Source of the DNA: Mycolicibacterium litorale
GTDB lineage: Bacteria > Actinomycetota > Actinomycetes > Mycobacteriales > Mycobacteriaceae
Direction: 5' to 3'
DNA length: 64,000 nucleotides
Assembly (NCBI GenBank): GCA_002007745.1
Contig: CP019882.1
Location: forward strand, 4,588,001 to 4,652,000
In this document: positions 38,086 to 48,241 of the stretch, piece by piece
Layout of the letters: each line of letters opens with the position of its first letter
Numbering within the stretch: the stretch's first letter is position 1
Translations under genes and position numbers: made by a program
Notes under the pieces: model-generated
What the model saw: only the letters and a program-made list of their open reading frames with translations
Database searches by the model: none
What the model was told of the DNA's origin: nothing

Positions 38086-38799
38086 ATGCCCATGCATCTT
38101 TCCCGCGCCAGGACTCTCGTCGCAGCGATCGCCGCTCTTCTCGCGGTGGTCCTGCTCGCCGCCTGTGGCTCGCCGGCGCCGAAGGAACGGTCGATCACGT
38201 TGACGTTCATCCGGCACGGCGAGTCAGCGGCCAACTCCACCGGTGTGATCGACACGTCGGTGCCGGGGCCGTCGCTGACACCGACCGGGGAGCAGCAGGC
38301 CTCGGCGCTGGCCAATCGGCTCAAGAGCAATGACTACGACGGTGTCTACGCCTCGGAGATGGTCCGCACCCAGCAGACCGCCGCGCCGATGGCCAAGGCG
38401 CTCGGTGAACAGGTCACCGTGTTGCCCGGGCTCAACGAGATCCCGGCGGGCTGGTTCAACGGCGCCAACGTCGACAGCGCGGCGGCGACCTACATGGTGG
38501 CCCCGGCCGACTGGTTGCGCGGCAACACCAGCTTCACCATTCCCGGATCGATCAGCGGCACCGAGTTCAACGGGCAGTTCACCGGGGCGGTGCAGCGCAT
38601 GTACGAAAGCGGCGACAACAAGCCGGTCGCCTTCTCCAGCGCCGCCTCGATCATGATGTGGACGCTGATGAACGTGCGCAACGCCAAGGACACCCTGCTG
38701 GCCGACCACCCGCTGCCCAACACCGGACGCGTGGTGGTGACCGGGAATCCGGTGACCGGGTGGACGCTTCAGGACTGGGACGGCATCACCTCGTTCTGA
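38086..38799 (+). CDS. lpqD: Lipoprotein, histidine-phosphatase fold (LpqD-like)
   Basis: 237 aa. Signal peptide with lipobox LAAC (Cys 27), so lipid-anchored outside the membrane. The histidine phosphatase motif FIRHGESAANSTG and ASEMVRTQQTAAPMA are present. Substrate unknown; Rv3390 orthologue by position. ATG 38092 is an alternative start. Divergent from htdY. Confidence 0.87.
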   Translation: MPMHLSRARTLVAAIAALLAVVLLAACGSPAPKERSITLTFIRHGESAANSTGVIDTSVPGPSLTPTGEQQASALANRLKSNDYDGVYASEMVRTQQTAAPMAKALGEQVTVLPGLNEIPAGWFNGANVDSAAATYMVAPADWLRGNTSFTIPGSISGTEFNGQFTGAVQRMYESGDNKPVAFSSAASIMMWTLMNVRNAKDTLLADHPLPNTGRVVVTGNPVTGWTLQDWDGITSF

Positions 38800-38800
38800 C

Positions 38801-39199
38801 ATGACCCCCGCACCTTTCACGATGCCGTTGCGCGTGCGCTATGTGGAGTGCGACATGCAGGGGCGCGCCTTCAACGCCCATTACCTGACGTGGATCGACA
38901 TGGCCCACACCGAGGCCATCCGGGACCTCATCGGCGGTTACCAGGTGCTGACCGAACAGGGCGTCGACTTCGTGGTGGCCGCCGCCGAGCTGCAGTTCCG
39001 CCGGCCGGCGCACTTCGACGATGAACTGGTCGTCGCGGTCGCCTTCGAGCCGCCCGGGCGGACCTCGCTGCGCAGCCGATACGAGTTCCGCCGCGGCGCG
39101 GACCTGATCGCGGAGGCGTCGATGGTCCATGTCTGCGTGGACGCGACGACGTTCGAGAAACGACCGTGGCCGGGCTGGTTCGCCGAAAAGCTCGGTTGA
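38801..39199 (+). CDS. Acyl-CoA thioesterase (hotdog, 4HBT type)
   Basis: 132 aa. Single hotdog domain: RVRYVECDMQGRAFNAHYLTWID with the catalytic Asp of the 4-hydroxybenzoyl-CoA thioesterase class, then LQFRRPAHFDDELVVAV. One bp after lpqD and 32 bp before the acrA1-type gene, so co-transcription is likely. Confidence 0.85.
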   Translation: MTPAPFTMPLRVRYVECDMQGRAFNAHYLTWIDMAHTEAIRDLIGGYQVLTEQGVDFVVAAAELQFRRPAHFDDELVVAVAFEPPGRTSLRSRYEFRRGADLIAEASMVHVCVDATTFEKRPWPGWFAEKLG

Positions 39200-39231
39200 C
39201 CGGGAACTGATTGCCGATCACGATGGCAGTC

Positions 39232-41060
39232 ATGCGCTATGTCGTTACCGGCGGTACCGGGTTCATCGGGCGGCGGGTCGTGGCCCGGCTGCTGAGCCGG
39301 CGCGCGGACGCCGAGGTGTGGGTGACGGTGGACGCCACCTCGACCGCACGGTTCCACCGGCTGGCGCAGGACTGGGGGCCGCGGGCCCACGCGTTGCCGG
39401 CAGACACCGAGGCACCCACCGCCCACCACGTGGTGAACTGCCGTGGCAGGTGACTTCGCCGGCGAATTCGCCGAAGAAGATTTCGACGTCGGCCAGCAGC
39501 TGAGCACCCGCGGTGAGCAGGCGGCCTTCGATGCCGAGGCGCTGGTACGCGCGGCCCCCGGCGTCACGTTCGGAGATCTATCGCAGCGGGGTGGTGGTCG
39601 GCGATTCCCGCACCGGCGAGGCCGACCGAATCGTGGGGCCCTACCACGTGTTCGGCTTGCTGGCCCCGTTGGCCAAACTGCCCGCGATGACGCCGGTGCT
39701 GCTACCCGACGTCGGCCGGATCAACGTGGTGCCCGTCGACTACGTCGCCGCGGCATTGGTCGAGTTGATCCACATCGAGGGCAACGCCGGGCAGACGTTC
39801 CACCTGACCGCGCCCGACGGTGTGGGTCTGCGCCAGATCTATCGAGGGGTGGCGCGCTGCGCCGGATTGCCGCCGCTGCGTGGCGCGCTGCCGCGGCAGG
39901 TGGCCGCGCCGCTGCTGGCGGCACGGGGTCGGGCAAAGGCGCTGCGCGACATGGCGGTGACACAGCTGGGGGTGCCGCCGGAGGCGCTCGACGGCCTCGG
40001 CACGACCGCAGCCTTCCGGTCCGAGAAGACGCGGGAAGCATTGCGGCCCAGCGGGATAGAACCACCCCCGTTCAAGGAGTACGCGCCGCGGCTGTGGCGG
40101 TACTGGGCCGATCACCTCGACCCGGACCTGGCCCGGCGGGGTGACCCGAGCGGACCGCTGGTGGGCAGGCACGTCATCATCACCGGCGCGTCCAGCGGCA
40201 TCGGCAGGTCCGCGGCGGTCGCGGTGGCCGCCCGCGGTGCAACGGTCTTTGCCCTGGCCCGCAACGAGTCAGCGCTCGGTGATGTCGTCGACGAGATCCG
40301 GGCAGCGGGCGGGCAGGCCTTCGCATTCGGTTGCGACGTCACCGACACCGAGTCGGTCGAGACAACGGTGGCCGAGATCTTGGCCCGGTTCGGCCACGTG
40401 GACTATCTGGTGAACAATGCCGGCCGGTCGATCCGCCGATCGGTGAGCGCCTCCACCGATCGGCTGCACGACTACGAGCGGGTGATGGCGGTCAACTACT
40501 TCGGCGCCGTGCGGATGGTGCTGGCGCTGCTGCCGCACTGGCAGGAGCGCCGATTCGGCCACGTGGTGAACGTATCCAGCGCCGGCGTGCAGGCCCGCAA
40601 TCCCAAATACAGTTCGTATCTGCCGACCAAGGCCGCGCTGGACGCGTTCACCGATGTGGTGGCCACCGAGACGTTGTCGGACAACATCACCTTCAGCACG
40701 ATCCACATGCAGTTGGTGCGGACCCCGATGATCGCCCCCTCCGGACGGCTGAATCCGGTGCCCCCGATCAGCGCCGAGCACGCGGCCGCGATGGTGGTGC
40801 GGGCGTTGGTGGACAAGCCGGCCCGGATCGACACGCCGCTGGGCACGCTGGCCGATGTCGGCCAGTACTTCACACCGAAACTGGCCCGCCGGGTGCTGCA
40901 TCAGCTCTATCTCGGATATCCCGACTCGGCCGCCGCGCGCGGGGTGTCGCGGCCCGGCCCGATCCCCAGCCCGAGCCGGCGACGCCCCGCCCCGGTCCGG
41001 CTGAGCACTCCCCGTCCGGTGAAACGAATCGTGCGCATGATGCCCGGGGTGCACTGGTGA
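39232..41060 (+). pseudogene. AcrA1-type fatty acyl-CoA reductase with decayed N-terminal domain
   Basis: Rv3391-like two-domain reductase. The N-terminal NAD-binding domain opens at ATG 39232 (MRYVVTGGTGFIGRRVV) but stops at 39451-39453. The family segment VAGDFAGEFAEEDFDVGQQL resumes one frame over without the ~50-70 residues normally between, and a second shift near 39569-39575 precedes EIYRSGVVVGDSRTGE. Where the active-site YxxxK is expected the sequence reads STRGEQAAF. The C-terminal SDR domain (TGASSGIG, NNAGRS, YLPTK) is intact to 41060 and could be expressed from an internal start. Unlike other breaks here, one base does not repair it. Confidence 0.85.
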
Positions 41061-41120
41061 GTTGGGTGGGACAGCTGCGAACAACGCGCAATCGGCCGGG
41101 TACCGCCCTAGGCTGACCGC

Positions 41121-43733
41121 ATGGGTACGGGCTGGCAGCTACTCGACCGGCCCGCCGAGCATGAGGTCATCCTGTCCGCGCTGTCCGACAGCGAATCGTG
41201 CGGGGTGGTGATCACCGGTGCGGCCGGCGTCGGTAAGACGACGCTGGCTCGCTCGGTCACCGCGTCGTTACCCGGCCGTGCCAGATGGGCCGCCTGCACG
41301 GTGTCGTCGAGCAACATCCCGCTCGGGGCATTCGCGCAGTGGGTGAAACCGACGACCGCCCGCGACCCGATCGAGCTGCTGGTCTCCGCACACCAGTCGC
41401 TGTTGGCCGATGGACCCGCGGTGATCGGCGTGGACGACGCACACCTGCTCGACCAGCTCTCGGCCACCCTGCTGCACCAGATCGCCGTGGAACGCACCGG
41501 CTCCATCGTGGCGACGGTGCGCAGCGGCGAGCCGGTGCCGGAGTCGGTGATGACGTTGTGGAAGGACGGCTACCTGCACCGCATCGACCTGGAGCCGTTC
41601 ACCAAGCAGGAATGTGTGGCGCTGCTCGAGTCGGTTCTCGGTGGCACGCTGGAAGAGCTCAGCGCCAACGTGATCTGGACCCAGTCCGCCGGCAACCCGT
41701 TGTTCCTGCGGCACATGGTGGAGGCCGCACTGGAGTCGGGCAGCCTGAGCAAGGTCAACGGCGTGTGGCAGCTGCGCGGCGCCACCACGGTGTCATCGGG
41801 TCTGGCAACACTGTTGGAGCACAGGTTCGACAACGCCGACCCGGACGCGGTCTCGGTGCTGCGGCTGTTGGCGTTGTGTGAGCCGCTCGACATCGATGCC
41901 CTGGTGGAGCTGGTCGGCGAGGGCGCCATCGACGCGGCGGAGAAGGCGCAGCTGATCCGCATCGACCGCGACGGGACGGCCCTCAACGCGCGGATCAGCC
42001 ATCCGCTCTACGGCGATGTGGTGCGGCGCCGGATCGGGACCGCCTCCGCGCGGATGCTGTGCGGCCAGATCGTCACCGTCCTCAACGGCCGGGAGGCGAA
42101 GTCGGCGGCCAGCCGGATCCGGCTCGCACAGCTGTACTTGGACAGTGACCAGACCGCCGACACCAGGCTGCTGGTCGCCGCCGCCAAGGACGCGGTGTCA
42201 CTGGCCAACGCGCCACTCGGAGAGCGGTTGGCGCGCAGCGCATTCGAGCGCGGCGACGGTCTGCGGGCCGCGCACCTGTTGTCTCGGGCGCTGCTGTGGC
42301 AGGGCAAACCGGGCGAGGCCGACGAGATCCTGGCCCGGTTCGACCCGGATGATCTCGACGAGGGGCAGCTGGTGCTGTGGGGCGTTCCCCGGGCATCGAT
42401 CATGTTCTGGTCGCTGGGCGAACCGGCCCGCGCCGAGGCCGTGCTGCAGTTGCTGCGCGATCGGGTCACCAACCCGGTGCTGCGACCGATGGTCCACGCG
42501 GCCGAAGCCGCCTTCGCCGTGTTCGCGAACAGGCTGCCCGAGGGTGTGGCGATGGCCGAGGCGGTGCTGGGTGACCCGAGTGCGCCCAAACAGGCGGTGG
42601 AGACGGCGGCGTTCGCGGCCGGACTGTCGATGCCGTTCGCCGGCCGCGGCAGCGAGTTCATCGCCATCGCCGAGCACTGCCTGGACCCCCAGTGGTCCAC
42701 CGACGGCCTGATCCGGATGATGGCGCGCTACGGGGAGGTGCTGTCGTTGGTCTACACCGGGCAACTCGACGCCGCCGAAGCCCGCGCGGTGGCCTACAGC
42801 GGGTTCTCGTCGTCGGGTGAGTTCCTCGGGTGGGCGATCGCCAAGTTCATGGCCGGCACCGTCGCGACATATCGGGGCCGCTTCACCGAGGCGATCACGG
42901 CATTCGAGCAGGCGTTGGCCGCACTGAACGCCGAGAATTCGCTGCCCTGGCGGCTGCCCGGCCGGCTCGTGCTGGCCCGCGCGTACGCCGGTTCGGGACG
43001 ACCCGAGGAAGCGGAACGGGTGTTGGCCGAGGCCGCGGAGCATTCCGGGCCCCGGGTGGCGCTCTTCGACCCTCAGGTGCAGATCGCGCAGGCGTGGATC
43101 GCCGCGGCGCGCGGCGGCGCGCGGCGGGCCATCGAGTTGGCCCACGCGGCCGCCGCCACCGCGTCCCGCAGCGGGCAGTACGCGGTGGCGGCCGAGGCCC
43201 TGCACGACGCCGCCCGGTTCGGCGACCGCAAGGCCAGCGTTCGGCTGCAGGCACTGGTCGCAACGGTGGACGGCCCGCTGCCGCAGTTGTTCCTCCAGCA
43301 TGCCCTCGCCACAGCCGAATCCGATGCCGATGCCCTTGACGCCGTCAGCGTCGACTTCGAGAAGGTGGGCCTGCTACTTTCGGCCGCCGACGCCGCCGCA
43401 CAGGCTGCGGCCATCCACGAACATCGTGGTCACCGCCGGCGGGGTCTGGAATCGGTCACTCGGGCAACGCAATTGGCAGCGTTGTGTGGCGGCGCCTCCT
43501 CCCCCGCGATCAGGTCAGCAGCTCGGCCACTGCCGGTGACGGCCCGCGAGTTGGAGGTGGCCGAGCTGGTGGCCGCCGACCTGACGAATCGGGAGATCGC
43601 CGAGCAGCTGTCGGTGTCGGTTCGCACCGTCGAGGGACACGTGTATCGGGCATGCCTCAAACTCGGGGTGTCCGACCGGGACGGCCTGGCCGCCATCGTG
43701 CGGCAGGGTGGCACGCGCCGTCCCGGTATGTGA
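41121..43733 (+). CDS. LuxR-family ATPase regulator (LAL/MalT-like)
   Basis: 870 aa. N-terminal AAA/NTPase domain with Walker A GAAGVGKTTLA (about residues 33-43) and Walker B AVIGVDDAH, a long TPR-like helical centre, and a C-terminal LuxR HTH (ARELEVAELVAADLTNREIAEQLSVSVRTVEGHV, about 805-840). Large ATP-binding LuxR regulator; inducer and targets unknown. TAGGCT (41109-41114), 6 nt before ATG 41121, suggests a leaderless transcript. Confidence 0.88.
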   Translation: MGTGWQLLDRPAEHEVILSALSDSESCGVVITGAAGVGKTTLARSVTASLPGRARWAACTVSSSNIPLGAFAQWVKPTTARDPIELLVSAHQSLLADGPAVIGVDDAHLLDQLSATLLHQIAVERTGSIVATVRSGEPVPESVMTLWKDGYLHRIDLEPFTKQECVALLESVLGGTLEELSANVIWTQSAGNPLFLRHMVEAALESGSLSKVNGVWQLRGATTVSSGLATLLEHRFDNADPDAVSVLRLLALCEPLDIDALVELVGEGAIDAAEKAQLIRIDRDGTALNARISHPLYGDVVRRRIGTASARMLCGQIVTVLNGREAKSAASRIRLAQLYLDSDQTADTRLLVAAAKDAVSLANAPLGERLARSAFERGDGLRAAHLLSRALLWQGKPGEADEILARFDPDDLDEGQLVLWGVPRASIMFWSLGEPARAEAVLQLLRDRVTNPVLRPMVHAAEAAFAVFANRLPEGVAMAEAVLGDPSAPKQAVETAAFAAGLSMPFAGRGSEFIAIAEHCLDPQWSTDGLIRMMARYGEVLSLVYTGQLDAAEARAVAYSGFSSSGEFLGWAIAKFMAGTVATYRGRFTEAITAFEQALAALNAENSLPWRLPGRLVLARAYAGSGRPEEAERVLAEAAEHSGPRVALFDPQVQIAQAWIAAARGGARRAIELAHAAAATASRSGQYAVAAEALHDAARFGDRKASVRLQALVATVDGPLPQLFLQHALATAESDADALDAVSVDFEKVGLLLSAADAAAQAAAIHEHRGHRRRGLESVTRATQLAALCGGASSPAIRSAARPLPVTARELEVAELVAADLTNREIAEQLSVSVRTVEGHVYRACLKLGVSDRDGLAAIVRQGGTRRPGM

Positions 43734-43758
43734 CGACCGTCCCGGTATCGTTACCGCG

Positions 43759-44829
43759 GTGACGACCGGGGAAGAGCACGCGGCGCTACCGATTTTCGCC
43801 GATGTCGACACCGGTGTCGATGACGCGATGGCGCTGGTGTACCTGTTGGCCAGTCCCGACGCGAACCTAGTGGGCCTCGCCTCGACCGGTGGCAACGTCT
43901 CGGTCGATCAGGTGTGCCGCAACAATCTCGGACTCCTCGAGCTGTGCGGTGCCGGCAGGATTCCGGTGTCCCGCGGTGCCGACGGGCCGTTGGCCACCCC
44001 GATGCGCACCGCGGAGGACACCCACGGACCTGCCGGGCTGGGCTATGCCGAACTCCCCACCCACGATCGTGAGCTCACACCGTATGACGCCGCCGAGGCA
44101 TGGGTGCGCGCCGCCCATGCGCACCCCGGTGAACTCATCGGGTTGGTGACCGGTCCGCTGACCAACCTCGCACTGGCGGTGCGCGCCGAACCAAGCCTGC
44201 CGTCGCTGTTGCGCCGGCTGGTGATCATGGGCGGCTCCTTCGATTACCGCGGCAACACGACCCCGGTAGCCGAGTGGAACATCAGCGTGGACCCTGAAGC
44301 AGCCGCGGAGGTGTTCGCCGCCTGGGGGCGGTCCACGGAGTCGAATGAGATTGACCCCCATCAACTTCCGATTGTGTGCGGGTTGAATCTCACCGAGAAC
44401 ATCGCGCTGACCCCGGCGATACTGAACCGGCTGGCCGGCGCGGCCGGGTCGACGACCGTGGCGATGAGCGTGCTCGACTCCAGGGGCACCCGGTCGTCGG
44501 CCGACAATCCGTTGATCCGGGCGCTCGAGGACGCGATGCGGTTCTACTTCGAGTTCCACTTCGACCAGGGCGAGGGGTATCTGGCGCACCTGCACGACCC
44601 GCTGGCAGCGGCGGTGGCACTGGACCCCGGCCTGGTCCAGACCAGGTCCGCGACCGTCGACGTCGAACTCACCGGGACGCTGACCCGGGCGATGACGATC
44701 GCGGACTGGAGCCGGCGGTGGGGCCGGGAACCCAATGCACACGTCGGAGTCGACGTTGATCCGGCGGGGTTCTTCGACCGGTTCATCGACCGGGTCGGTC
44801 CGTTCGCGCGGCGCCTGGCTCATTCGTAG
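43759..44829 (+). CDS. iunH: Inosine-uridine preferring nucleoside hydrolase
   Basis: 356 aa. Hydrolyses purine/pyrimidine ribonucleosides for salvage. The calcium-binding signature DVDTGVDDAMAL lies at the N-terminus, then VTGPLTNLALA, MGGSFDYRGNTTPVAEWNISVDPEAA and HDPLAAAVAL with the second Asp. Rv3393 orthologue. GTG 43759 is 7 nt after TATCGT (43746-43751), a leaderless arrangement. Its end overlaps imuB by 10 bp, convergent. Confidence 0.9.
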   Translation: MTTGEEHAALPIFADVDTGVDDAMALVYLLASPDANLVGLASTGGNVSVDQVCRNNLGLLELCGAGRIPVSRGADGPLATPMRTAEDTHGPAGLGYAELPTHDRELTPYDAAEAWVRAAHAHPGELIGLVTGPLTNLALAVRAEPSLPSLLRRLVIMGGSFDYRGNTTPVAEWNISVDPEAAAEVFAAWGRSTESNEIDPHQLPIVCGLNLTENIALTPAILNRLAGAAGSTTVAMSVLDSRGTRSSADNPLIRALEDAMRFYFEFHFDQGEGYLAHLHDPLAAAVALDPGLVQTRSATVDVELTGTLTRAMTIADWSRRWGREPNAHVGVDVDPAGFFDRFIDRVGPFARRLAHS

Positions 44830-46424
44830 ACGCCCTCCAGATACCACCGACGTTGCCGGTAACACAACAGCAGGGCAGTCCCCGGCTCCCCACCGGGCCG
44901 GGTGTTCACCAGCACCTGGGCCCGCGCCGTGCGGCCCGTTCTGGATGGTTGACTCTGGTCCCACCACCGTTCGTCGACCGGCCATGGCCCGGCCCACCAG
45001 CTCAACTCACCCCGGTAATGGTGGCCGCCGCCGTCCAATCGCACCGGTTCTGCGGTGAACATTCCCCGGTTCGTCACCCGCACCGGATTTCCTTGGGCGT
45101 CAAGCAAATCCACGGGATCGTCGAGGACGACCGTCGGGGCGGGCTCGGGTAACCGACCGGGCCAGGGGCGGTCGGGATCGAACCTGGGCACCAACTCGTC
45201 ACCGAGCGGGGTCAACGTGATGCGCTCGGCCGGACCGCGCCCACCCGAGCGCACCGGCAACTGAACGGCTTCCTGGCCCAGCAGGCCCTGCACCCGGACC
45301 AGGGCCCGGCGGGCCCGCAGCTGGTCCTCTTCCCCAATACCGCCCCACAGCGGCAACTGAAGCGCCTCAGCCGAAATGACCTCCACCGGCTGCAGCCGCA
45401 ACAGGACCAACGGTGCGTTCGGCCGGTCCGGCCCCCTGGTGAGCCCAGCCCGCCGGGAGTTGAGCCAGCCGTCGAGCTGCCAGCGCACCCGGTCGGCGGT
45501 GGCATCCTCGGTCAGCGGTTCGGCACACCGCCATACCCGGGTGAGCTCCCCACCCGTTGCCGTCGCGGCGTGGATGGCCAGCCGGGTGCATCCCACCCCG
45601 GCCGCCTCCAGGCTGCGGTGCAGGGCGCTGGCCAGCGTCCGTCCAGCGAATGCGGCCGCGTCCACCCGGTCGATCGGCGGGTCACAGTGCAGCACCGCAT
45701 CGAGTTCGGCCGCCGGTTCCCGGCCCGACGGTCCGCGCACGGGTTCACCGCGGGCGAACCGGTGCGCGGCCACCGCGTCAGCCCCGAACCGGGAGGACAC
45801 GTCCGTGCGGGACAACGCCGCGAACTGACCGAAGTTTCGAATTCCCATCCGCCACAACAGATCAGCAAGTTCCTCACGGCCAGGCCCGGACAGGCTCGGC
45901 TCACCCGCCAGCTGTCGGATCGACAGAGCGGACAGGAACGCCGCATCTCCGCCGGGCTCGATCACCCGACCCGCGCGGGCGGCGAAGACCGCGGTCGGCA
46001 ACTGATCGGCGATCCCCACCTGGCATTCGGCACCGGCGGCGGCCACGGCGTCGACCAACCGCTCCGCGGCCTGCTGCTCGGATCCGAAATAGCGGGCCGC
46101 CCCCCGAACCGACAACACCAGCAGCCCCGGACGCAGAACCTCGGCGCGGGGTACCACCTCGTCCACCGCAGCGGTCACCCCTTCGAAGAACCGGGCGTCG
46201 CGGGCCGGGTCGGCGGTGACCACGTGAAGCTGCGGGCACCGGGCCTGGGCTTCCCGCCGACGCAGGGTGCGACGCACCCCCGCCGCGCGCGCCGCTGCCG
46301 AACAGGCGATCACCCGGTTGGCCAGGGTGACCGCGACCGGAGCCGTCGCCGGCAGCCCCACCGCCACCGCTGCAGCGACGGCGGGCCAGTCCATACACCA
46401 GATCGCCAGTACCCGCCCGGTCAC
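44820..46424 (-). CDS. imuB: ImuB, Y-family-like mutasome adaptor
   Basis: 534 aa. Y-family polymerase fold without the catalytic acidic triad; in mycobacteria it links DnaE2 and ImuA' to the beta clamp. The clamp-binding motif QLPLWG lies at residues 356-361, almost the position known in M. tuberculosis (354-359). GTG 46424 directly follows the imuA' stop. The locus is SOS-controlled through the LexA box before imuA'. Confidence 0.92.
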   Translation of the reverse strand: MTGRVLAIWCMDWPAVAAAVAVGLPATAPVAVTLANRVIACSAAARAAGVRRTLRRREAQARCPQLHVVTADPARDARFFEGVTAAVDEVVPRAEVLRPGLLVLSVRGAARYFGSEQQAAERLVDAVAAAGAECQVGIADQLPTAVFAARAGRVIEPGGDAAFLSALSIRQLAGEPSLSGPGREELADLLWRMGIRNFGQFAALSRTDVSSRFGADAVAAHRFARGEPVRGPSGREPAAELDAVLHCDPPIDRVDAAAFAGRTLASALHRSLEAAGVGCTRLAIHAATATGGELTRVWRCAEPLTEDATADRVRWQLDGWLNSRRAGLTRGPDRPNAPLVLLRLQPVEVISAEALQLPLWGGIGEEDQLRARRALVRVQGLLGQEAVQLPVRSGGRGPAERITLTPLGDELVPRFDPDRPWPGRLPEPAPTVVLDDPVDLLDAQGNPVRVTNRGMFTAEPVRLDGGGHHYRGELSWWAGPWPVDERWWDQSQPSRTGRTARAQVLVNTRPGGEPGTALLLCYRQRRWYLEGVYE

Positions 46425-47111
46425 TCAGCCCACCCTGGACCGCGCGGCACGGCCGTGCGCCCGGATGGACAGCCGCACCCGATGGATGCGTCCGCACCCC
46501 GGCACCGGAGCACCACCATGACCCGCGGTCATCTCGTAACCGTGGACCCGGGCATCCAGACGCATGGTGGCACCCTGCCAGTCCCCGCCCGCAACGAGCA
46601 GGGTGCAGCCCTTCTGCCGGGCGCGGGCCACCACCGCTCGTGCCCGGGTGGCCGTCACCGTCCGGCCGGCCAGACCCAGCACCACCAGATCCATCCCGTC
46701 CATCAGCACCGCGGCCACCTCGACGGGATCGGTGCCCGGATCCGGGATCATCGCGAGCCGGCTCAGGTCCGCACCCATCTCCGCGGCGGCCAGCAAGCCG
46801 AAGTCCGGCAATCCGACCACGGCCACATGACCGCCGGCCGCGGTCACGGCGGCGGCCATGCTCACCGGTAGCGAACGGGCCCCCGACACCACTGCCACGG
46901 TGCCGCGCGGCAACCCGGCGGGGAGCAGCCCAGCCAGCGATTCGGGCACTGGTAGCAAACTTTCGGAGGTCGGTAGCACCTCGTCGGCGCGGTCCGCAAC
47001 GGTCCGGCCGCCGCCGACCTTCCCCGACACCGCAGCCATCTGGCGCCTGAGCTGTTGTAGCTGCTCAGCGCGGTCGGGTTGACGTTCTTCCAGGGCAATC
47101 GCCGTCGTCAT
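46425..47111 (-). CDS. imuA': ImuA', SOS mutagenesis accessory protein
   Basis: 228-aa RecA-like-fold protein (Rv3395c-like) that interacts with ImuB and is required for DnaE2-dependent mutagenesis. Seen: the core PAGLPRGTVAVVSGARSLPVS and the strand GGHVAVVGLPDFGLLAA, with degenerate nucleotide-binding motifs. ATG 47111 is chosen over longer readings because GGAGGT (plus 47117-47122) lies 5 nt upstream and the SOS box lies inside the longer frame. Confidence 0.9.
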   Translation of the reverse strand: MTTAIALEERQPDRAEQLQQLRRQMAAVSGKVGGGRTVADRADEVLPTSESLLPVPESLAGLLPAGLPRGTVAVVSGARSLPVSMAAAVTAAGGHVAVVGLPDFGLLAAAEMGADLSRLAMIPDPGTDPVEVAAVLMDGMDLVVLGLAGRTVTATRARAVVARARQKGCTLLVAGGDWQGATMRLDARVHGYEMTAGHGGAPVPGCGRIHRVRLSIRAHGRAARSRVG

Positions 47112-47146
47112 CGCCCACCTCCAACCGAGATCAACGCCCACTGTGT

Positions 47147-47162
47147 TCGAATATATGTTCGA
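47147..47162 (-). promoter_or_regulatory. LexA (SOS) box of imuA'-imuB
   Basis: TCGAATATATGTTCGA differs from TCGAAC-N4-GTTCGA by one base. It lies 36 bp upstream of the imuA' ATG. On the minus strand it contains TATATT, which could be the -10 itself, so LexA would cover the promoter core. Confidence 0.87.
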
Positions 47163-47333
47163 TGATCTGAGTAAACACCCACCCACCGACAGCGTCAAGC
47201 GATCGAGACGCCAGTGACAGATGAGACGCCAGGGGCGCCAGACCCCCGCCGCAGCCGCCCGATGCGGACTGGCACCATGCACTCAGGCGGACCAACCCAA
47301 CGACGGGACCGCGGGGAAAGGGGACGACAGACG

Positions 47334-48233
47334 ATGGCGCAGACAACACAGCACACCGAACAGGCCGAGAAGCTCACCCATGGAAACGGCTTCGTCGCCG
47401 CACTCGACCAGAGCGGCGGCAGCACCCCCAAGGCGCTGAAGCTGTACGGCATCGCCGAGGACGAGTACTCCGGCGATGAGCAGATGTTCGACCTGGTTCA
47501 CCAGATGCGCACCCGGATCATCACCAGCCCCAGCTTCGGTGGCGACCGCATCATCGCCGCGATCCTGTTCGAGATGACCATGGACCGCGACATCGAGGGC
47601 CGCCCGACCGCCGACTACCTGTGGAACGTCAAGAACGTCGTGCCCATCCTCAAAGTCGACAAGGGCCTGGCCGCCGAGCAGGACGGCGCGCAGGTGATGA
47701 AACCCATCGACGGCCTCGACGACCTGCTGGGTCGCGCGGTGGACAAGGGCATCTTCGGCACCAAGATGCGCTCGGTGGTCAAGATGCCCGGCGCCGGCCT
47801 CGACGCCGTCGTCGACCAGCAGTTCGAGATCGCCGGCCAGATTCTGGCTGCCGGCCTGGTGCCGATCATCGAACCAGAGGTCGACATCCACTCCCCCGCC
47901 AAAGGCGAAGCCGAGGAGCAGCTCAAGGCAGCGATCATCACGCACCTCGGCAGCCTCCGCGACGACCAGCAGGTGATGCTCAAGCTCACCCTGCCCGACA
48001 CCGACGACCTCTACCGCGACCTGGTCGAGCACCCCGCGGTGATGCGGGTGCTGGCACTGTCCGGCGGCTACTCCCGCGCCGAGGCGTGTGAACGGCTGGC
48101 CCGCAACCACGGCGTGATCGCCAGCTTCTCCCGCGCACTGACCGAGGGCCTCACCGCCCAGCAGAGCGACTCCGAGTTCGACAAGACCCTCGACGAGGCG
48201 ATCACCGAAATCGCCGCTGCCTCAAGGACTTGA
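47334..48233 (+). CDS. Fructose-bisphosphate aldolase, class I
   Basis: 299 aa, full length for the bacterial class I (Schiff-base) family. GNGFVAALDQSGGSTPKAL is the N-terminal active-site strand; ILFEMTMDRD, PIIEPEVDIHSP and LKLTLPD follow. Cleaves fructose-1,6-bisphosphate in glycolysis/gluconeogenesis; mycobacteria also have a class II enzyme. ATG 47334 follows an AAAGGGGA site; longer upstream readings are unlikely. Convergent with guaA, 8 bp apart. Confidence 0.92.
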   Translation: MAQTTQHTEQAEKLTHGNGFVAALDQSGGSTPKALKLYGIAEDEYSGDEQMFDLVHQMRTRIITSPSFGGDRIIAAILFEMTMDRDIEGRPTADYLWNVKNVVPILKVDKGLAAEQDGAQVMKPIDGLDDLLGRAVDKGIFGTKMRSVVKMPGAGLDAVVDQQFEIAGQILAAGLVPIIEPEVDIHSPAKGEAEEQLKAAIITHLGSLRDDQQVMLKLTLPDTDDLYRDLVEHPAVMRVLALSGGYSRAEACERLARNHGVIASFSRALTEGLTAQQSDSEFDKTLDEAITEIAAASRT

Positions 48234-48241
48234 CCTAGCGG

